Source: Chitinophagaceae bacterium
GTDB lineage: Bacteria > Bacteroidota > Bacteroidia > Chitinophagales > Chitinophagaceae
NCBI GenBank assembly: GCA_021323155.1
Contig: JAJTCI010000106.1
Span: forward strand, 1-7,602
DNA length: 7,602 bases
Direction: 5' to 3'
The notes below the pieces were generated by a model that saw nothing but the letters and a program-made list of their open reading frames with translations, did no database searches and had not been told where the DNA came from. A program made the translations under genes and the position numbers. Below are positions 1-6,791 of this stretch, piece after piece; position 1 is the first letter of the stretch, and every line of letters starts with the position of its first letter.

Positions 1-1345
1 CCAGTTTCGGATTGAATGAAATAGTAACCGGAACCTTCTTTAACGCCGCAGAGAAGCCGGCGTTGTCGTGCCAGGTGTATGCTGGGTTTGCGCCGCAGAG
101 CATTACCGCGCCGATCTTCGTGCCGCCATTCATATCGGCAATTAACTGAGCCATGTCGCTGTCGATACCCTTGCGGTAATTCACAGTATTCGTCCAGTCA
201 ACCGTATTGCCATTCGCGCCGATGGCCGCATTGATAGCATTGACGATCACCTGTACGTTCACGTCGTTACTGCCACTCACTACAAGACCATTGCCTTTCT
301 TCAATTCCGCCGCGGCTTTCTTAATGCCTTCGGTGAGTTGCACTGCGGTTTTGTCGCTGCCAAATGAAGGGACGGCGGAGTTGTTGATCGCGCCAAGCAG
401 AGCCGCCGCTACCGCACCGATCTGTGAGGGCATGCACAAATATCTCTCGTCGGCATTGGACCCGGTCTGGCTTAAAACAGGCTCAAACTGGAAGTGCTTG
501 CTCATTGCAGGATTCTTCTCGTTGATCTTCCTGCCTTTCGCGTATTGTTTGTTGAATTCGATCGGGCTGAGCCAGGTGCCCAGGAAGTCTGCCGCGAGGC
601 TAACAATCGTGCGGGCCTTATCAAATCGATAAGAAGGCAATGTCCTACCGCGCCCGCTTTGCTCATTCGCCAGTAACATACCGCTGCAAGAGATGGCATC
701 GTAAGTTACATGGCGAACTGACGGGAATTTTGCTTTAAACTTTTCAATAACCGCCGTCGTGGAGGGCGAGTTGATGGTGCTGGTGAGGATGATGATCTCT
801 TTGCCAGCGATATTAGCGAGGTCTGTGGCGATGGCTTTGTCTATCGCCTCGAACGTGGCATCATTGAATGCGTTGTTGGATCCTCTTAACAATGGCTTAC
901 GGATCCTGGCTGTGTCGTACAGATCAAGCACTGAAGCCTGTACGCGGGCTGATGTGCCGCCCTGGTTGATGGGGCAAAGGCTGTTTCCTTCAATTTTGAT
1001 CGGTCGGCCATCCCTTACTTTGGCCAGCACGCTTACCGTGTCACCATCCTGTACATAGGTGGTGGCGTACCATTGCGCAACGCCTGGCGTAACGTCTTGC
1101 GGTTTGTTCGCAAAGGGGATGGCTTTCTTAACAGGTACCTCGCAGCTTGCGGCCACTGCAGCGGCAGCAGTGCTGAAACCGAGGTATTTTAAGAAATCTC
1201 TCCTGGGGGTAGCAGCCTGCAGAAAGCTGCTGTTGTCTTCAGCTTCAAAAGGCAGCTCATCCTTGAACTCGTCTTTCGCAGATTGCTGGAAAGCCTCTGA
1301 GTTGGTCAGTTCCCCAAAACTTTGCCAGTGCTTTTTATTCTCCAT
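1..1345 (-). CDS. actB: Alternative complex III subunit ActB, N-terminal part (open at left window edge)
   Basis: ActB is the large iron-sulfur subunit of alternative complex III, a quinol:electron-acceptor oxidoreductase that replaces cytochrome bc1 in many Bacteroidota. The reading frame runs without a stop from the ATG at 1345 to the left edge, giving the first 448 residues of a protein usually around 1000 residues long. After a hydrophilic stretch comes a twin-arginine motif, PRRDFLKYLGF (about residues 47-57), then an Ala-rich hydrophobic segment ending in AASC (Cys68). This suggests Tat export of a prefolded protein and perhaps lipidation. Residues 85-145 resemble the molybdopterin-oxidoreductase fold (VRDGRPIKIEGN, then GGTSARVQASVLDLYD). 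In characterised ActB this domain carries no molybdenum. The Cys-rich cluster-binding region should lie beyond the edge. The start is supported by AAGGG 5 nt upstream and by the family-typical opening MENKKHW. It lies 85 nt downstream of actA, consistent with one operon. Identification is from recognised family motifs. Confidence 0.93.
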   Translation of the reverse strand, partial: MENKKHWQSFGELTNSEAFQQSAKDEFKDELPFEAEDNSSFLQAATPRRDFLKYLGFSTAAAAVAASCEVPVKKAIPFANKPQDVTPGVAQWYATTYVQDGDTVSVLAKVRDGRPIKIEGNSLCPINQGGTSARVQASVLDLYDTARIRKPLLRGSNNAFNDATFEAIDKAIATDLANIAGKEIIILTSTINSPSTTAVIEKFKAKFPSVRHVTYDAISCSGMLLANEQSGRGRTLPSYRFDKARTIVSLAADFLGTWLSPIEFNKQYAKGRKINEKNPAMSKHFQFEPVLSQTGSNADERYLCMPSQIGAVAAALLGAINNSAVPSFGSDKTAVQLTEGIKKAAAELKKGNGLVVSGSNDVNVQVIVNAINAAIGANGNTVDWTNTVNYRKGIDSDMAQLIADMNGGTKIGAVMLCGANPAYTWHDNAGFSAALKKVPVTISFNPKL

Positions 1346-1430
1346 ATTTGCCCTTAGCTCCGAAATGCCGGAGGATTTTGGTTTAGCTTATTGAGTACAT
1401 ACACATCATCACCCAAGGTGACGCATCCGG

Positions 1431-2687
1431 TTAGTAGTGACATTTCTGACATTCGGTCGCACCGATCATATCAGCTGTAATCTTCTTTGTAGTGTCGTTC
1501 TTTAAGTCGTTGTGATATTTCTCGTAAATACTGTAGAATCCATTCTCTTTGAACTGCACTTTTGTTTCGCGGTGACAGTTGATACACCAGCCCATGCTCA
1601 GGTCGCTGAACTGTTTCACTTCATCCATTTTCTGGATCTCGCCATGGCAGGTCTGACATTGCACTTTACCCGCAACAACGTGCTGGCTGTGGTTGAAATA
1701 AACGTGGTCGGGCAGGTTGTGGATCCTTGCCCATTCAACTGGCTTCGCCTTATCCATGTTCCACGTATTGGCGCTTTGTCCTTTGGTAAAGCCAGCCGCT
1801 TTGTGTAGCTTTTCGATCTCCGCGGTACCATTTACTTCGGAACCGTCTTCCCTGTACAAAGGATCACCGGTGTATTCGGTCACGTTCATGTGACAGTTCA
1901 TACAGGTGTTCAACGAAGGAATGTTGGCCTGCTTGCCCTGGTCGGGACCGGTGTGGCAATACAAACAGCTGATCTGGTTAACCCCCGCGTGTACCTTGTG
2001 GGAGAAGAAGATGGGCTGTTCTGGTTGGTAGTTTTGGTTGCGGCCCAGGTTGATGGCGCCTTTTACGGTATAATAACCGCCCACGAGGAAGAGAATAACT
2101 ATTCCGAGGGCGATATACGCTTTGTTCCTATAAAAAGGTACCGGCTCGGCGGCGGGTATTCCTTCTTTATCATCGGATAACTTCTTCAGGTTGCTGTTGA
2201 CCTGTAATAATATTAGTGCTACTACGGCAAGGATCAGGGTAAGGATGCCGAACAGTAGTGAATTGTCGGAATCATCTCCGCCACCACCACCATTTCCCGG
2301 GGGTGGAGGAGGAGGAGCTTTCACCGAGTTCACGTAGTCCACGATCGCGTCGATGTCTTTTTCACTCAGCGAAGCAAAGGCGGCCATCTGTAGGCCACCA
2401 CCACCATATTTATCTGAAACCTCCTTTGCGTAAGCAGACTTCGATACATACCCGGCCGGGTTATGGATCCATTCGTAGAGCTTCTTCCGATCCGTCCAAT
2501 CACCACGTTTATCAACCCCTTGCAACGCGGGGCCAATCAGGTCCTTCAAGGGGCTATGACAGGATGCACAATTTGTATTGAATATCTCCTGGCCGCTTTG
2601 CGCAAGGCCATTATTAGCGGTAGAAAACACCAGGAAAAAAGTCAGTATAAGCAGTACCGTTCTGGAAATGCCAGGTTTATCAATCAT
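1431..2687 (-). CDS. actA: Alternative complex III subunit ActA, six-heme membrane cytochrome c
   Basis: ActA carries electrons from the iron-sulfur subunit ActB towards cytochrome c or an associated terminal oxidase, on the periplasmic side. Numbered from the ATG at 2687 (418 aa), there is a signal sequence to about residue 29 (cleavage likely after GLA). A monoheme class I cytochrome c domain follows, with CASCH at 40-44 and a likely axial Met101 in LQMAAF. Next come a Pro6/Gly5 linker (about 125-137), two membrane helices (about 144-164 and 190-207) separated by a short basic, probably cytoplasmic, loop, and a pentaheme domain. The latter has CLYCH 241-245, CMNCH 262-266, CQTCH 344-348, CINCH 368-372 and CQKCH 413-417, almost at the C-terminus. 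The pentaheme part is the classical ActA core; the extra N-terminal heme makes six. An in-frame GTG two codons upstream (2693) is an alternative start; neither has a clear Shine-Dalgarno, and ATG is preferred. It is the first gene of the operon with actB. Confidence 0.93.
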   Translation of the reverse strand: MIDKPGISRTVLLILTFFLVFSTANNGLAQSGQEIFNTNCASCHSPLKDLIGPALQGVDKRGDWTDRKKLYEWIHNPAGYVSKSAYAKEVSDKYGGGGLQMAAFASLSEKDIDAIVDYVNSVKAPPPPPPGNGGGGGDDSDNSLLFGILTLILAVVALILLQVNSNLKKLSDDKEGIPAAEPVPFYRNKAYIALGIVILFLVGGYYTVKGAINLGRNQNYQPEQPIFFSHKVHAGVNQISCLYCHTGPDQGKQANIPSLNTCMNCHMNVTEYTGDPLYREDGSEVNGTAEIEKLHKAAGFTKGQSANTWNMDKAKPVEWARIHNLPDHVYFNHSQHVVAGKVQCQTCHGEIQKMDEVKQFSDLSMGWCINCHRETKVQFKENGFYSIYEKYHNDLKNDTTKKITADMIGATECQKCHY

Positions 2688-2737
2688 ATTCACAATTCTA
2701 TTGTGATGAATGTGGAAAAATTACCGTCAAACGCGGG

Positions 2738-2770
2738 CAAAAATATGACAGCGTGCTGACAAAAGCGCAA
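2738..2770 (-). promoter_or_regulatory. Probable Bacteroidota-type promoter of the actAB operon
   Basis: On the minus strand TATTTTTG (2738-2745) matches the Bacteroidota -7 consensus TAnnTTTG exactly. A TTG at 2768-2770 sits 22 bases upstream, within the 17-23 spacing described for the -33 element. Transcription would start near 2731, giving a 5' leader of roughly 40-45 nt before the actA ATG. The position in the 171-177 bp divergent gap supports it. The -33 match is only three bases, so that half is weak. Confidence 0.5.
2746..2761. promoter_or_regulatory. Imperfect dyad in the actA promoter spacer, possible operator
   Basis: TGACAGCGTGCTGACA is an inverted repeat in which 6 of 8 half-site positions are complementary (TGnCAGCn against its mirror). 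It begins directly next to the -7 element and fills most of the spacer between the two promoter elements of actA, where a bound dimeric repressor would block transcription. A 10-base A run (2776-2785) followed by TTTT lies just beyond the -33 side. A role as operator is inference from position and symmetry only. Confidence 0.25.
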
Positions 2771-2864
2771 CATGTAAAAAAAAAATTTTCACTCATCCAG
2801 CCTGCGTTTCAGCGTCTCCCGCATTTCATTTTTCCTTATTGAAGAGACGGACAGAAGCCTTTAT

Positions 2865-3851
2865 ATGATCCGAAACACAAGCCCAAAAACCTTATCGACT
2901 AAAATTTTTGATGCAGTTTTGCGCATGCTTCACCGGTTGAAAGATAAATGGAAGGTGAGTTGGCCGCGGTTTGTGCTCATCTTCGTCACATTCGCTCTTG
3001 GCGGCAGCTTGTGCGGCTATCTCGGCCGGAAGCTGCTTCAGATGTTGGCGATTGAAGGTGGGGCGTTGAAGGTGGTATTATATATAGTACTGGTTACGCT
3101 GTTATGGCCATTCTGTGTGCTGTTGGTGAGCGTACCCCTGGGACAGTTTGGGTTCTTCCGGAGTTACTTACAAAAAATGGGAAGCCGGATAATGAACAAG
3201 TCAACAATAAGGAGTCGGCGACCAGGCTCAAACAGCATCCAGTCTCATTCAATACCCAATATTGCCATTTTTGCCTCGGGCGCCGGCACTAACGCCCGTA
3301 AGATCATAGAGTTTTTCCGGGTGAGTGGGACGGCAAGGGTGGCTATTATTGTATGCAATAATTCAAAAGCTGGCGTGATCCAGGTTGCTGCGGACAATAA
3401 TATCCCGGTTATTCCGGTGAACCGGAGGGCTTTTTTTGAGGATAATAGCTGGATGAATGAGCTGCGGCTTCACGATATTGAATTACTTGTGCTTGCCGGT
3501 TTTCTTTGGAAGGTACCGAGCTATCTAATTGAAAGTTACCCCAATAGGATCATCAACCTTCACCCCGCGCTGTTGCCGAAATACGGTGGAAAAGGCATGT
3601 ATGGCGAGAACGTACATAAAGCCGTTATCCAGGCCGGCGAGCCGGAAAGTGGCATCACCATTCATTACGTGGATGAGCACTATGATAATGGCGACATCAT
3701 CTTCCAGGCGAAGTGCCCGGTGTTAACGTCCGATACACCGGGAAGCCTGGCTGAGCGGATCCATGCCCTGGAACACGAACATTATCCAAAAGTGTTGGAG
3801 ACATTGGTGATCAATATTTTAGATAAAGATATTTCCAGGAACGCAGTATGA
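2865..3851 (+). CDS. purN: DUF6787-like two-helix membrane domain fused to phosphoribosylglycinamide formyltransferase (PurN)
   Basis: The C-terminal part (about residues 131-325) is a full PurN, which transfers a formyl group from 10-formyltetrahydrofolate to glycinamide ribonucleotide in purine synthesis. Visible are the phosphate loop ASGAGTN (137-143), the NLHPALLPKYGG motif with catalytic Asn231 and His233, and YDNGDIIFQAK with Asp274 in the place of E. coli Asp144. The N-terminal part (about 21-110) has a basic start (RLKDKWK), membrane helices at about 34-54 and 67-89, and VSVPLGQFGFFRSYLQKMG. It looks like the small Bacteroidota family DUF6787 (recalled, not searched). Both ends of the helical pair should face the cytoplasm, so PurN would be tethered to the inner face. 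About 20 Ser/Arg-rich residues link the parts, with no stop between them. Possible starts are 2865, ATG 2925 (better family fit) and ATG 3192 for PurN alone. Neither upstream site has a strong Shine-Dalgarno. PurN alone is normally about 190-215 aa, whereas this frame has 328. Confidence 0.85.
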   Translation: MIRNTSPKTLSTKIFDAVLRMLHRLKDKWKVSWPRFVLIFVTFALGGSLCGYLGRKLLQMLAIEGGALKVVLYIVLVTLLWPFCVLLVSVPLGQFGFFRSYLQKMGSRIMNKSTIRSRRPGSNSIQSHSIPNIAIFASGAGTNARKIIEFFRVSGTARVAIIVCNNSKAGVIQVAADNNIPVIPVNRRAFFEDNSWMNELRLHDIELLVLAGFLWKVPSYLIESYPNRIINLHPALLPKYGGKGMYGENVHKAVIQAGEPESGITIHYVDEHYDNGDIIFQAKCPVLTSDTPGSLAERIHALEHEHYPKVLETLVINILDKDISRNAV

Positions 3852-3876
3852 ATATGACCGGCGCATGGGAAGCCTT

Positions 3877-4374
3877 TCATTCCCCAACTGCCTGTTTCAA
3901 TACCTTCTCCATATACAGCACACCAGGTAATGGATTGTTGTAATAGGAAGTGGTTTCTGTAAAACCATATTTTTTATAGAGTTGGATGGCCGGATCGAGT
4001 TTCCTGAGCGTGTCCAACTTCATCACATCATAACCAAGCCCATAGGCTTTTTGTAGCAGTGTGTCTATCAGTTGTCGACCGATTTTGAGGTGGCGGCATG
4101 GCGGAATTACATACAACCGCTTCATTTCGCAGACCTTCTGGCCGTTTTCTTCCGCCAGCGGCATCAGCGCAATACATCCTGCAGGTTGCCCGTTGTACAA
4201 AGCGAGGTAGATGGCGCCTAATGGGGGGCCATATTTTTTCAAAGGATCTTTTAGTTCCTCGGCGAAACTTTGAAAGCACAGATCCTCATCCAGGTCTTTT
4301 TGATAACCGGCAAAGAGATTCCGAATGATGTCCAGTTCTTTGCCCTCGGTCGAGACAGCGTTTATCGCTAACAT
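3877..4374 (-). CDS. GNAT-family N-acetyltransferase
   Basis: This 165-residue protein is a single GNAT domain, expected to move an acetyl group from acetyl-CoA to an amine. Motif A is visible as EMKRLYVIPPCRHLKIGRQL (about 83-102). The RHLKIGR segment forms the pyrophosphate-binding turn, with Lys where many family members have the first Gly. Motif B follows as the C-terminal AIQLYKKYGFTET (129-141). The region GAIYLALYNGQPAGCIALMPL (53-73) forms the preceding beta strands. There is no signal peptide or membrane segment, so it is cytoplasmic. The ATG at 4374 is preceded by AAGGTG at a good distance, which supports the start. It converges on purN with a 25 bp gap and is divergent from the deacylase gene with 21 bp between the start codons. 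The substrate cannot be read from the sequence; amino acid, peptide or small-molecule amines are all possible. Confidence 0.9.
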   Translation of the reverse strand: MLAINAVSTEGKELDIIRNLFAGYQKDLDEDLCFQSFAEELKDPLKKYGPPLGAIYLALYNGQPAGCIALMPLAEENGQKVCEMKRLYVIPPCRHLKIGRQLIDTLLQKAYGLGYDVMKLDTLRKLDPAIQLYKKYGFTETTSYYNNPLPGVLYMEKVLKQAVGE

Positions 4375-4395
4375 AAATTCACCTTAAATTGTAGT

Positions 4396-5961
4396 ATGAT
4401 CCGGTCAATACAATTCATTGCACTACTCCTTGTGCCTTTTTTCTGCGTGGCCCAAAATTATGCGGATGTCTTTATCAAAAACGGAAAGATCATCGATGGT
4501 ACTGGCAATTCCTGGTTCTATGGTGATATTGCGGTAAAGGATGGAAAGATCGTTGCCGTTGGGAAACTGAGTGGCTGGAAAGCAACAAAGGTGTTGGATG
4601 CGACCGGATTGATCGTGGCGCCTGGTTTCATAGACGTGCACACACATATAGAGGATGACGAGGTGCGCAACCCACTTGCCAGTAATTTTATCTACGATGG
4701 CGTTACTACCGTGGTGACGGGGAATTGTGGTGCGTCCAATCTTGACCTGAAACGGTATTTCAATTTTCTCGACAGTCTTCGGCTTTCTATTAACGTGGCC
4801 ACGCTTGTGGGGCATAATGACGTCCGGAAGGAAGTAATGGGACGGAGTAACCGGATTCCTACCGAGACTGAAATGAAAAAGATGGAAGCCATCGTTGACC
4901 AAGCGATGAAGGATGGCGCGGTAGGACTTTCAACAGGATTAATTTATATCCCTGGCACCTACTCGCAAACGGAAGAGGTAGTACGGCTTGCAAAGATAGC
5001 GGCGCGTTATAACGGCGTATATGCGACGCATATGCGTGACGAAGCAGACAGCGTGGTTGAAGCCATTGAAGAAGCCCTGCATATTGGCAGGTCAGCTAAG
5101 TTGCCGGTACAGATCTCGCATTTTAAGATCAGCGGTCAGCATAATTGGGGACGTAGCAAGATCACGCTGCCCATGATAAAAAAAGCAAGAGAAGAAGGAT
5201 TGGAGGTAACGATCGACCAATATCCATATACAGCCAGCAGCACAGGCCTTAGTACGCTTTTGCCGGACGAATTGCTTGCTGACGGGCAGGACTCGATACG
5301 CGCAAGGCTTCAACGCCCCGAGCTGCGGAAGTATGCAGTCGATTACATGCTCAAAAAACTAAAAAAGCGGAAACTGAAGCATTTCAGCTACGCGGTTGTG
5401 GCCTATTATAATTCGGACACTACACTTAATGGCAAGTCCATCGAAGAGATCAATCGTATCAAAGGCAGAAAACACAAAGCGAAAGAAGAAGCATTGACGA
5501 TCATCGAAATGATGGAAAAAGGCGGAGCAAGTATGGTGTTACACGGCATGAGTGAAGATGACGTGAAGTACATCATGCAATATCCCTTCAATATGTTCGC
5601 CAGTGATGCATCGATCCGAGTTTGGCAGGTTGGGAGCCCGCATCCACGGGGTTATGGCACAAATGCCAGGATCCTCAGCAGGTATGTCCGGGAGGAAAAA
5701 GTACTGTCATTGGAAGAAGCGATCCGACGAATGACCTCGTTGCCCGCACAGAAATTCAGGTTAAGAGACCGTGGGTTGCTGCGAGAAGGATTTGCGGCCG
5801 ACATCGTGGTATTTGATGAGAAAAAAGTGGCCGACCTCTCAACGTTTGAAAAGCCACATCAATATTCAACCGGTTTTAAATATGTACTAGTGAATGGTTC
5901 AGTCACTTTAGATAATGGTAAGCATACCGGCACCCGAAACGGCACCACTTTAAGGCCTTGA
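4396..5961 (+). CDS. Exported N-acyl-D-amino-acid deacylase (D-aminoacylase family amidohydrolase)
   Basis: The 521-residue protein belongs to the amidohydrolase superfamily and should hydrolyse N-acyl-D-amino acids to the free D-amino acid and a carboxylate. An N-terminal signal peptide (about 1-19, cleavage after CVA) points to the periplasm. The beta-sandwich start ADVFIKNGKIIDGTG is followed by the metal motif DVHTHIEDD (His82, His84), GNCG with the metal-bridging Cys111, THMRDE (His212), ISHFK (His242) and ASDAS with the catalytic Asp404. All the residues known from the Alcaligenes D-aminoacylase are therefore present. A lysine-rich insertion (about 315-365) sits before the last catalytic residue, where the family has its variable small domain. 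The C-terminus returns to the beta-sandwich (GFAADIVVFDEKKV, YVLVNGSVTLDNG). Length is typical for the exported Bacteroidota versions. Peptidoglycan-derived or environmental D-amino acid derivatives are plausible substrates, by inference. No convincing promoter is seen in the 21 bp upstream gap. Confidence 0.92.
   Translation: MIRSIQFIALLLVPFFCVAQNYADVFIKNGKIIDGTGNSWFYGDIAVKDGKIVAVGKLSGWKATKVLDATGLIVAPGFIDVHTHIEDDEVRNPLASNFIYDGVTTVVTGNCGASNLDLKRYFNFLDSLRLSINVATLVGHNDVRKEVMGRSNRIPTETEMKKMEAIVDQAMKDGAVGLSTGLIYIPGTYSQTEEVVRLAKIAARYNGVYATHMRDEADSVVEAIEEALHIGRSAKLPVQISHFKISGQHNWGRSKITLPMIKKAREEGLEVTIDQYPYTASSTGLSTLLPDELLADGQDSIRARLQRPELRKYAVDYMLKKLKKRKLKHFSYAVVAYYNSDTTLNGKSIEEINRIKGRKHKAKEEALTIIEMMEKGGASMVLHGMSEDDVKYIMQYPFNMFASDASIRVWQVGSPHPRGYGTNARILSRYVREEKVLSLEEAIRRMTSLPAQKFRLRDRGLLREGFAADIVVFDEKKVADLSTFEKPHQYSTGFKYVLVNGSVTLDNGKHTGTRNGTTLRP
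4453..4478 (-). promoter_or_regulatory. Candidate promoter for the GNAT gene, inside the deacylase coding region
   Basis: On the minus strand TAATTTTG (4453-4460) matches the Bacteroidota -7 consensus TAnnTTTG. A TTTTTG ending at 4476 lies 15 bases upstream, a little shorter than the usual spacing. It would give a leader of about 70 nt antisense to the first codons of the deacylase. A few chance matches to this motif are expected in a window of this size, so position is the main support. Confidence 0.25.
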
Positions 5962-5999
5962 AGAAGAATACGTAACTTTATCTGGTAAAACAGCCCCCT

Positions 6000-6788
6000 T
6001 TGCCACAGAAGCCCAAACTTCTATTAATTGAAGACTCCGAAATATTGAGCTATACGCTCACGGAGATGCTTAACCAGGCCTTTGAGGTCAGTGCTACCAA
6101 CAGTGCAAAGAAAGCCCTTACAAAGATCAGCCAGCTTCAACCGGACATCGTATTACTCGACATCATGGTGGAAGGACCTATCAACGGCCTTATGTTACTG
6201 GAAAAGATGAAGTCGATGGCGGAACTGGAGAACACGCCTGTTGTGATGATGTCGTCCATCGATGAAGAGAACAAGATCACCAAGGCGCTGGAGATCGGCG
6301 CCACGGATTACATCGTGAAGCCTTTCAACTTCATTCACTTGTTCCTTAAATTGAAGAACCTGGTCTCTCTGAAGTCCAAGACGGTGCTCGATACGCAGGA
6401 GAAGCTGTTAATGAAAACCGACACCACCCTGACCTCTATGCAGGTGGATTTCAAACGGCGCTTCGAGAAGATCACGGACAATCTTATTTCAACAAATGAT
6501 TTCAGCATAAAGGAGATCGCGCAGAACTTGTCTATGAGTGTGTCGACTGTGGAACGTTGGTCGAAGAAAATCTATGGATTGACCCCAAAAGAGTATATCA
6601 TCGATCGGAAGTTGCTACAGGCAGAGATCATGCTGCGACAAAATTCAGGAAATGTAAAGACTGTTTCCTATCGCCTTGGCTTTAACTCCGTTGCTTATTT
6701 CTGTAAGCTGTTCCGCCGAAAGTTCGGGATAACGCCCGGTAAGATCTCCAGCAGACGTGTGTCACTGGAAGCACCGGTTAGAGATTAA
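6000..6788 (+). CDS. Response regulator with receiver domain and AraC-type DNA-binding domain, TTG start
   Basis: This 262-residue protein is a two-component transcription regulator. The receiver domain (about 5-125) has the acidic pair Glu11-Asp12, the phospho-acceptor Asp54 in VLLDIM, Ser85/Ser86 in the switch Ser/Thr position and Lys107 in IVKPF. A linker of about 30 residues leads to an AraC/XylS-type double helix-turn-helix domain (about 150-250). Its first helix-turn-helix is FSIKEIAQNLSMSVSTVERW and its second ends in GFNSVAYFCKLFRRKFGITP, the well-known AraC-family signature. The likely start is TTG at 6000: upstream the frame reaches a stop at 5973 with no ATG or GTG, and the next ATG (residue 23) would delete part of the receiver domain. 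It begins 38 nt after the deacylase stop on the same strand, so co-transcription is possible. No histidine kinase gene is in the window, so partner and targets are unknown. A terminator lies directly behind it. Confidence 0.92.
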   Translation: MPQKPKLLLIEDSEILSYTLTEMLNQAFEVSATNSAKKALTKISQLQPDIVLLDIMVEGPINGLMLLEKMKSMAELENTPVVMMSSIDEENKITKALEIGATDYIVKPFNFIHLFLKLKNLVSLKSKTVLDTQEKLLMKTDTTLTSMQVDFKRRFEKITDNLISTNDFSIKEIAQNLSMSVSTVERWSKKIYGLTPKEYIIDRKLLQAEIMLRQNSGNVKTVSYRLGFNSVAYFCKLFRRKFGITPGKISSRRVSLEAPVRD

Positions 6789-6791
6789 AAT

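Noticed and set aside
207..1394. Plus-strand open frames opposite actB (207-632 and 759-1394)
   Set aside because: They are antisense shadows of a well-supported ActB reading frame with clear family motifs; their translations show no domain or sensible composition.
2258..2581. Plus-strand frame with His-rich runs opposite actA
   Set aside because: The His runs come from the opposite strand of the Pro/Gly linker and heme region of ActA, so they are not a metal-binding protein.
2776..2789. A10-T4 tract in the actA/purN gap as a terminator or mobile-element scar
   Set aside because: There is no GC stem before it and no flanking repeats; it is best read as AT-rich promoter-region sequence.
3104..3292. 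Alternative-frame short ORF across the membrane-domain/PurN junction
   Set aside because: It overlaps conserved residues of both domains in the main frame; it matters only as the frame reached if a base were inserted in the A6 run.
3867..3884. GGGAA/TTCCC inverted repeat between purN and the GNAT gene as a terminator
   Set aside because: The stem is only 5 bp with an 8-nt loop and no T tract on either strand.
4423..4902. Minus-strand frame of 159 codons opposite the deacylase start
   Set aside because: It overlaps conserved signal-peptide and HxH coding sequence of the deacylase and shows no recognisable domain.
5973..5980. TAACTTTA upstream of the response regulator as a -7 promoter element
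   Set aside because: The last consensus base is wrong and no TTG lies at a proper distance (nearest at 12 bases), so it is not reported as a promoter.
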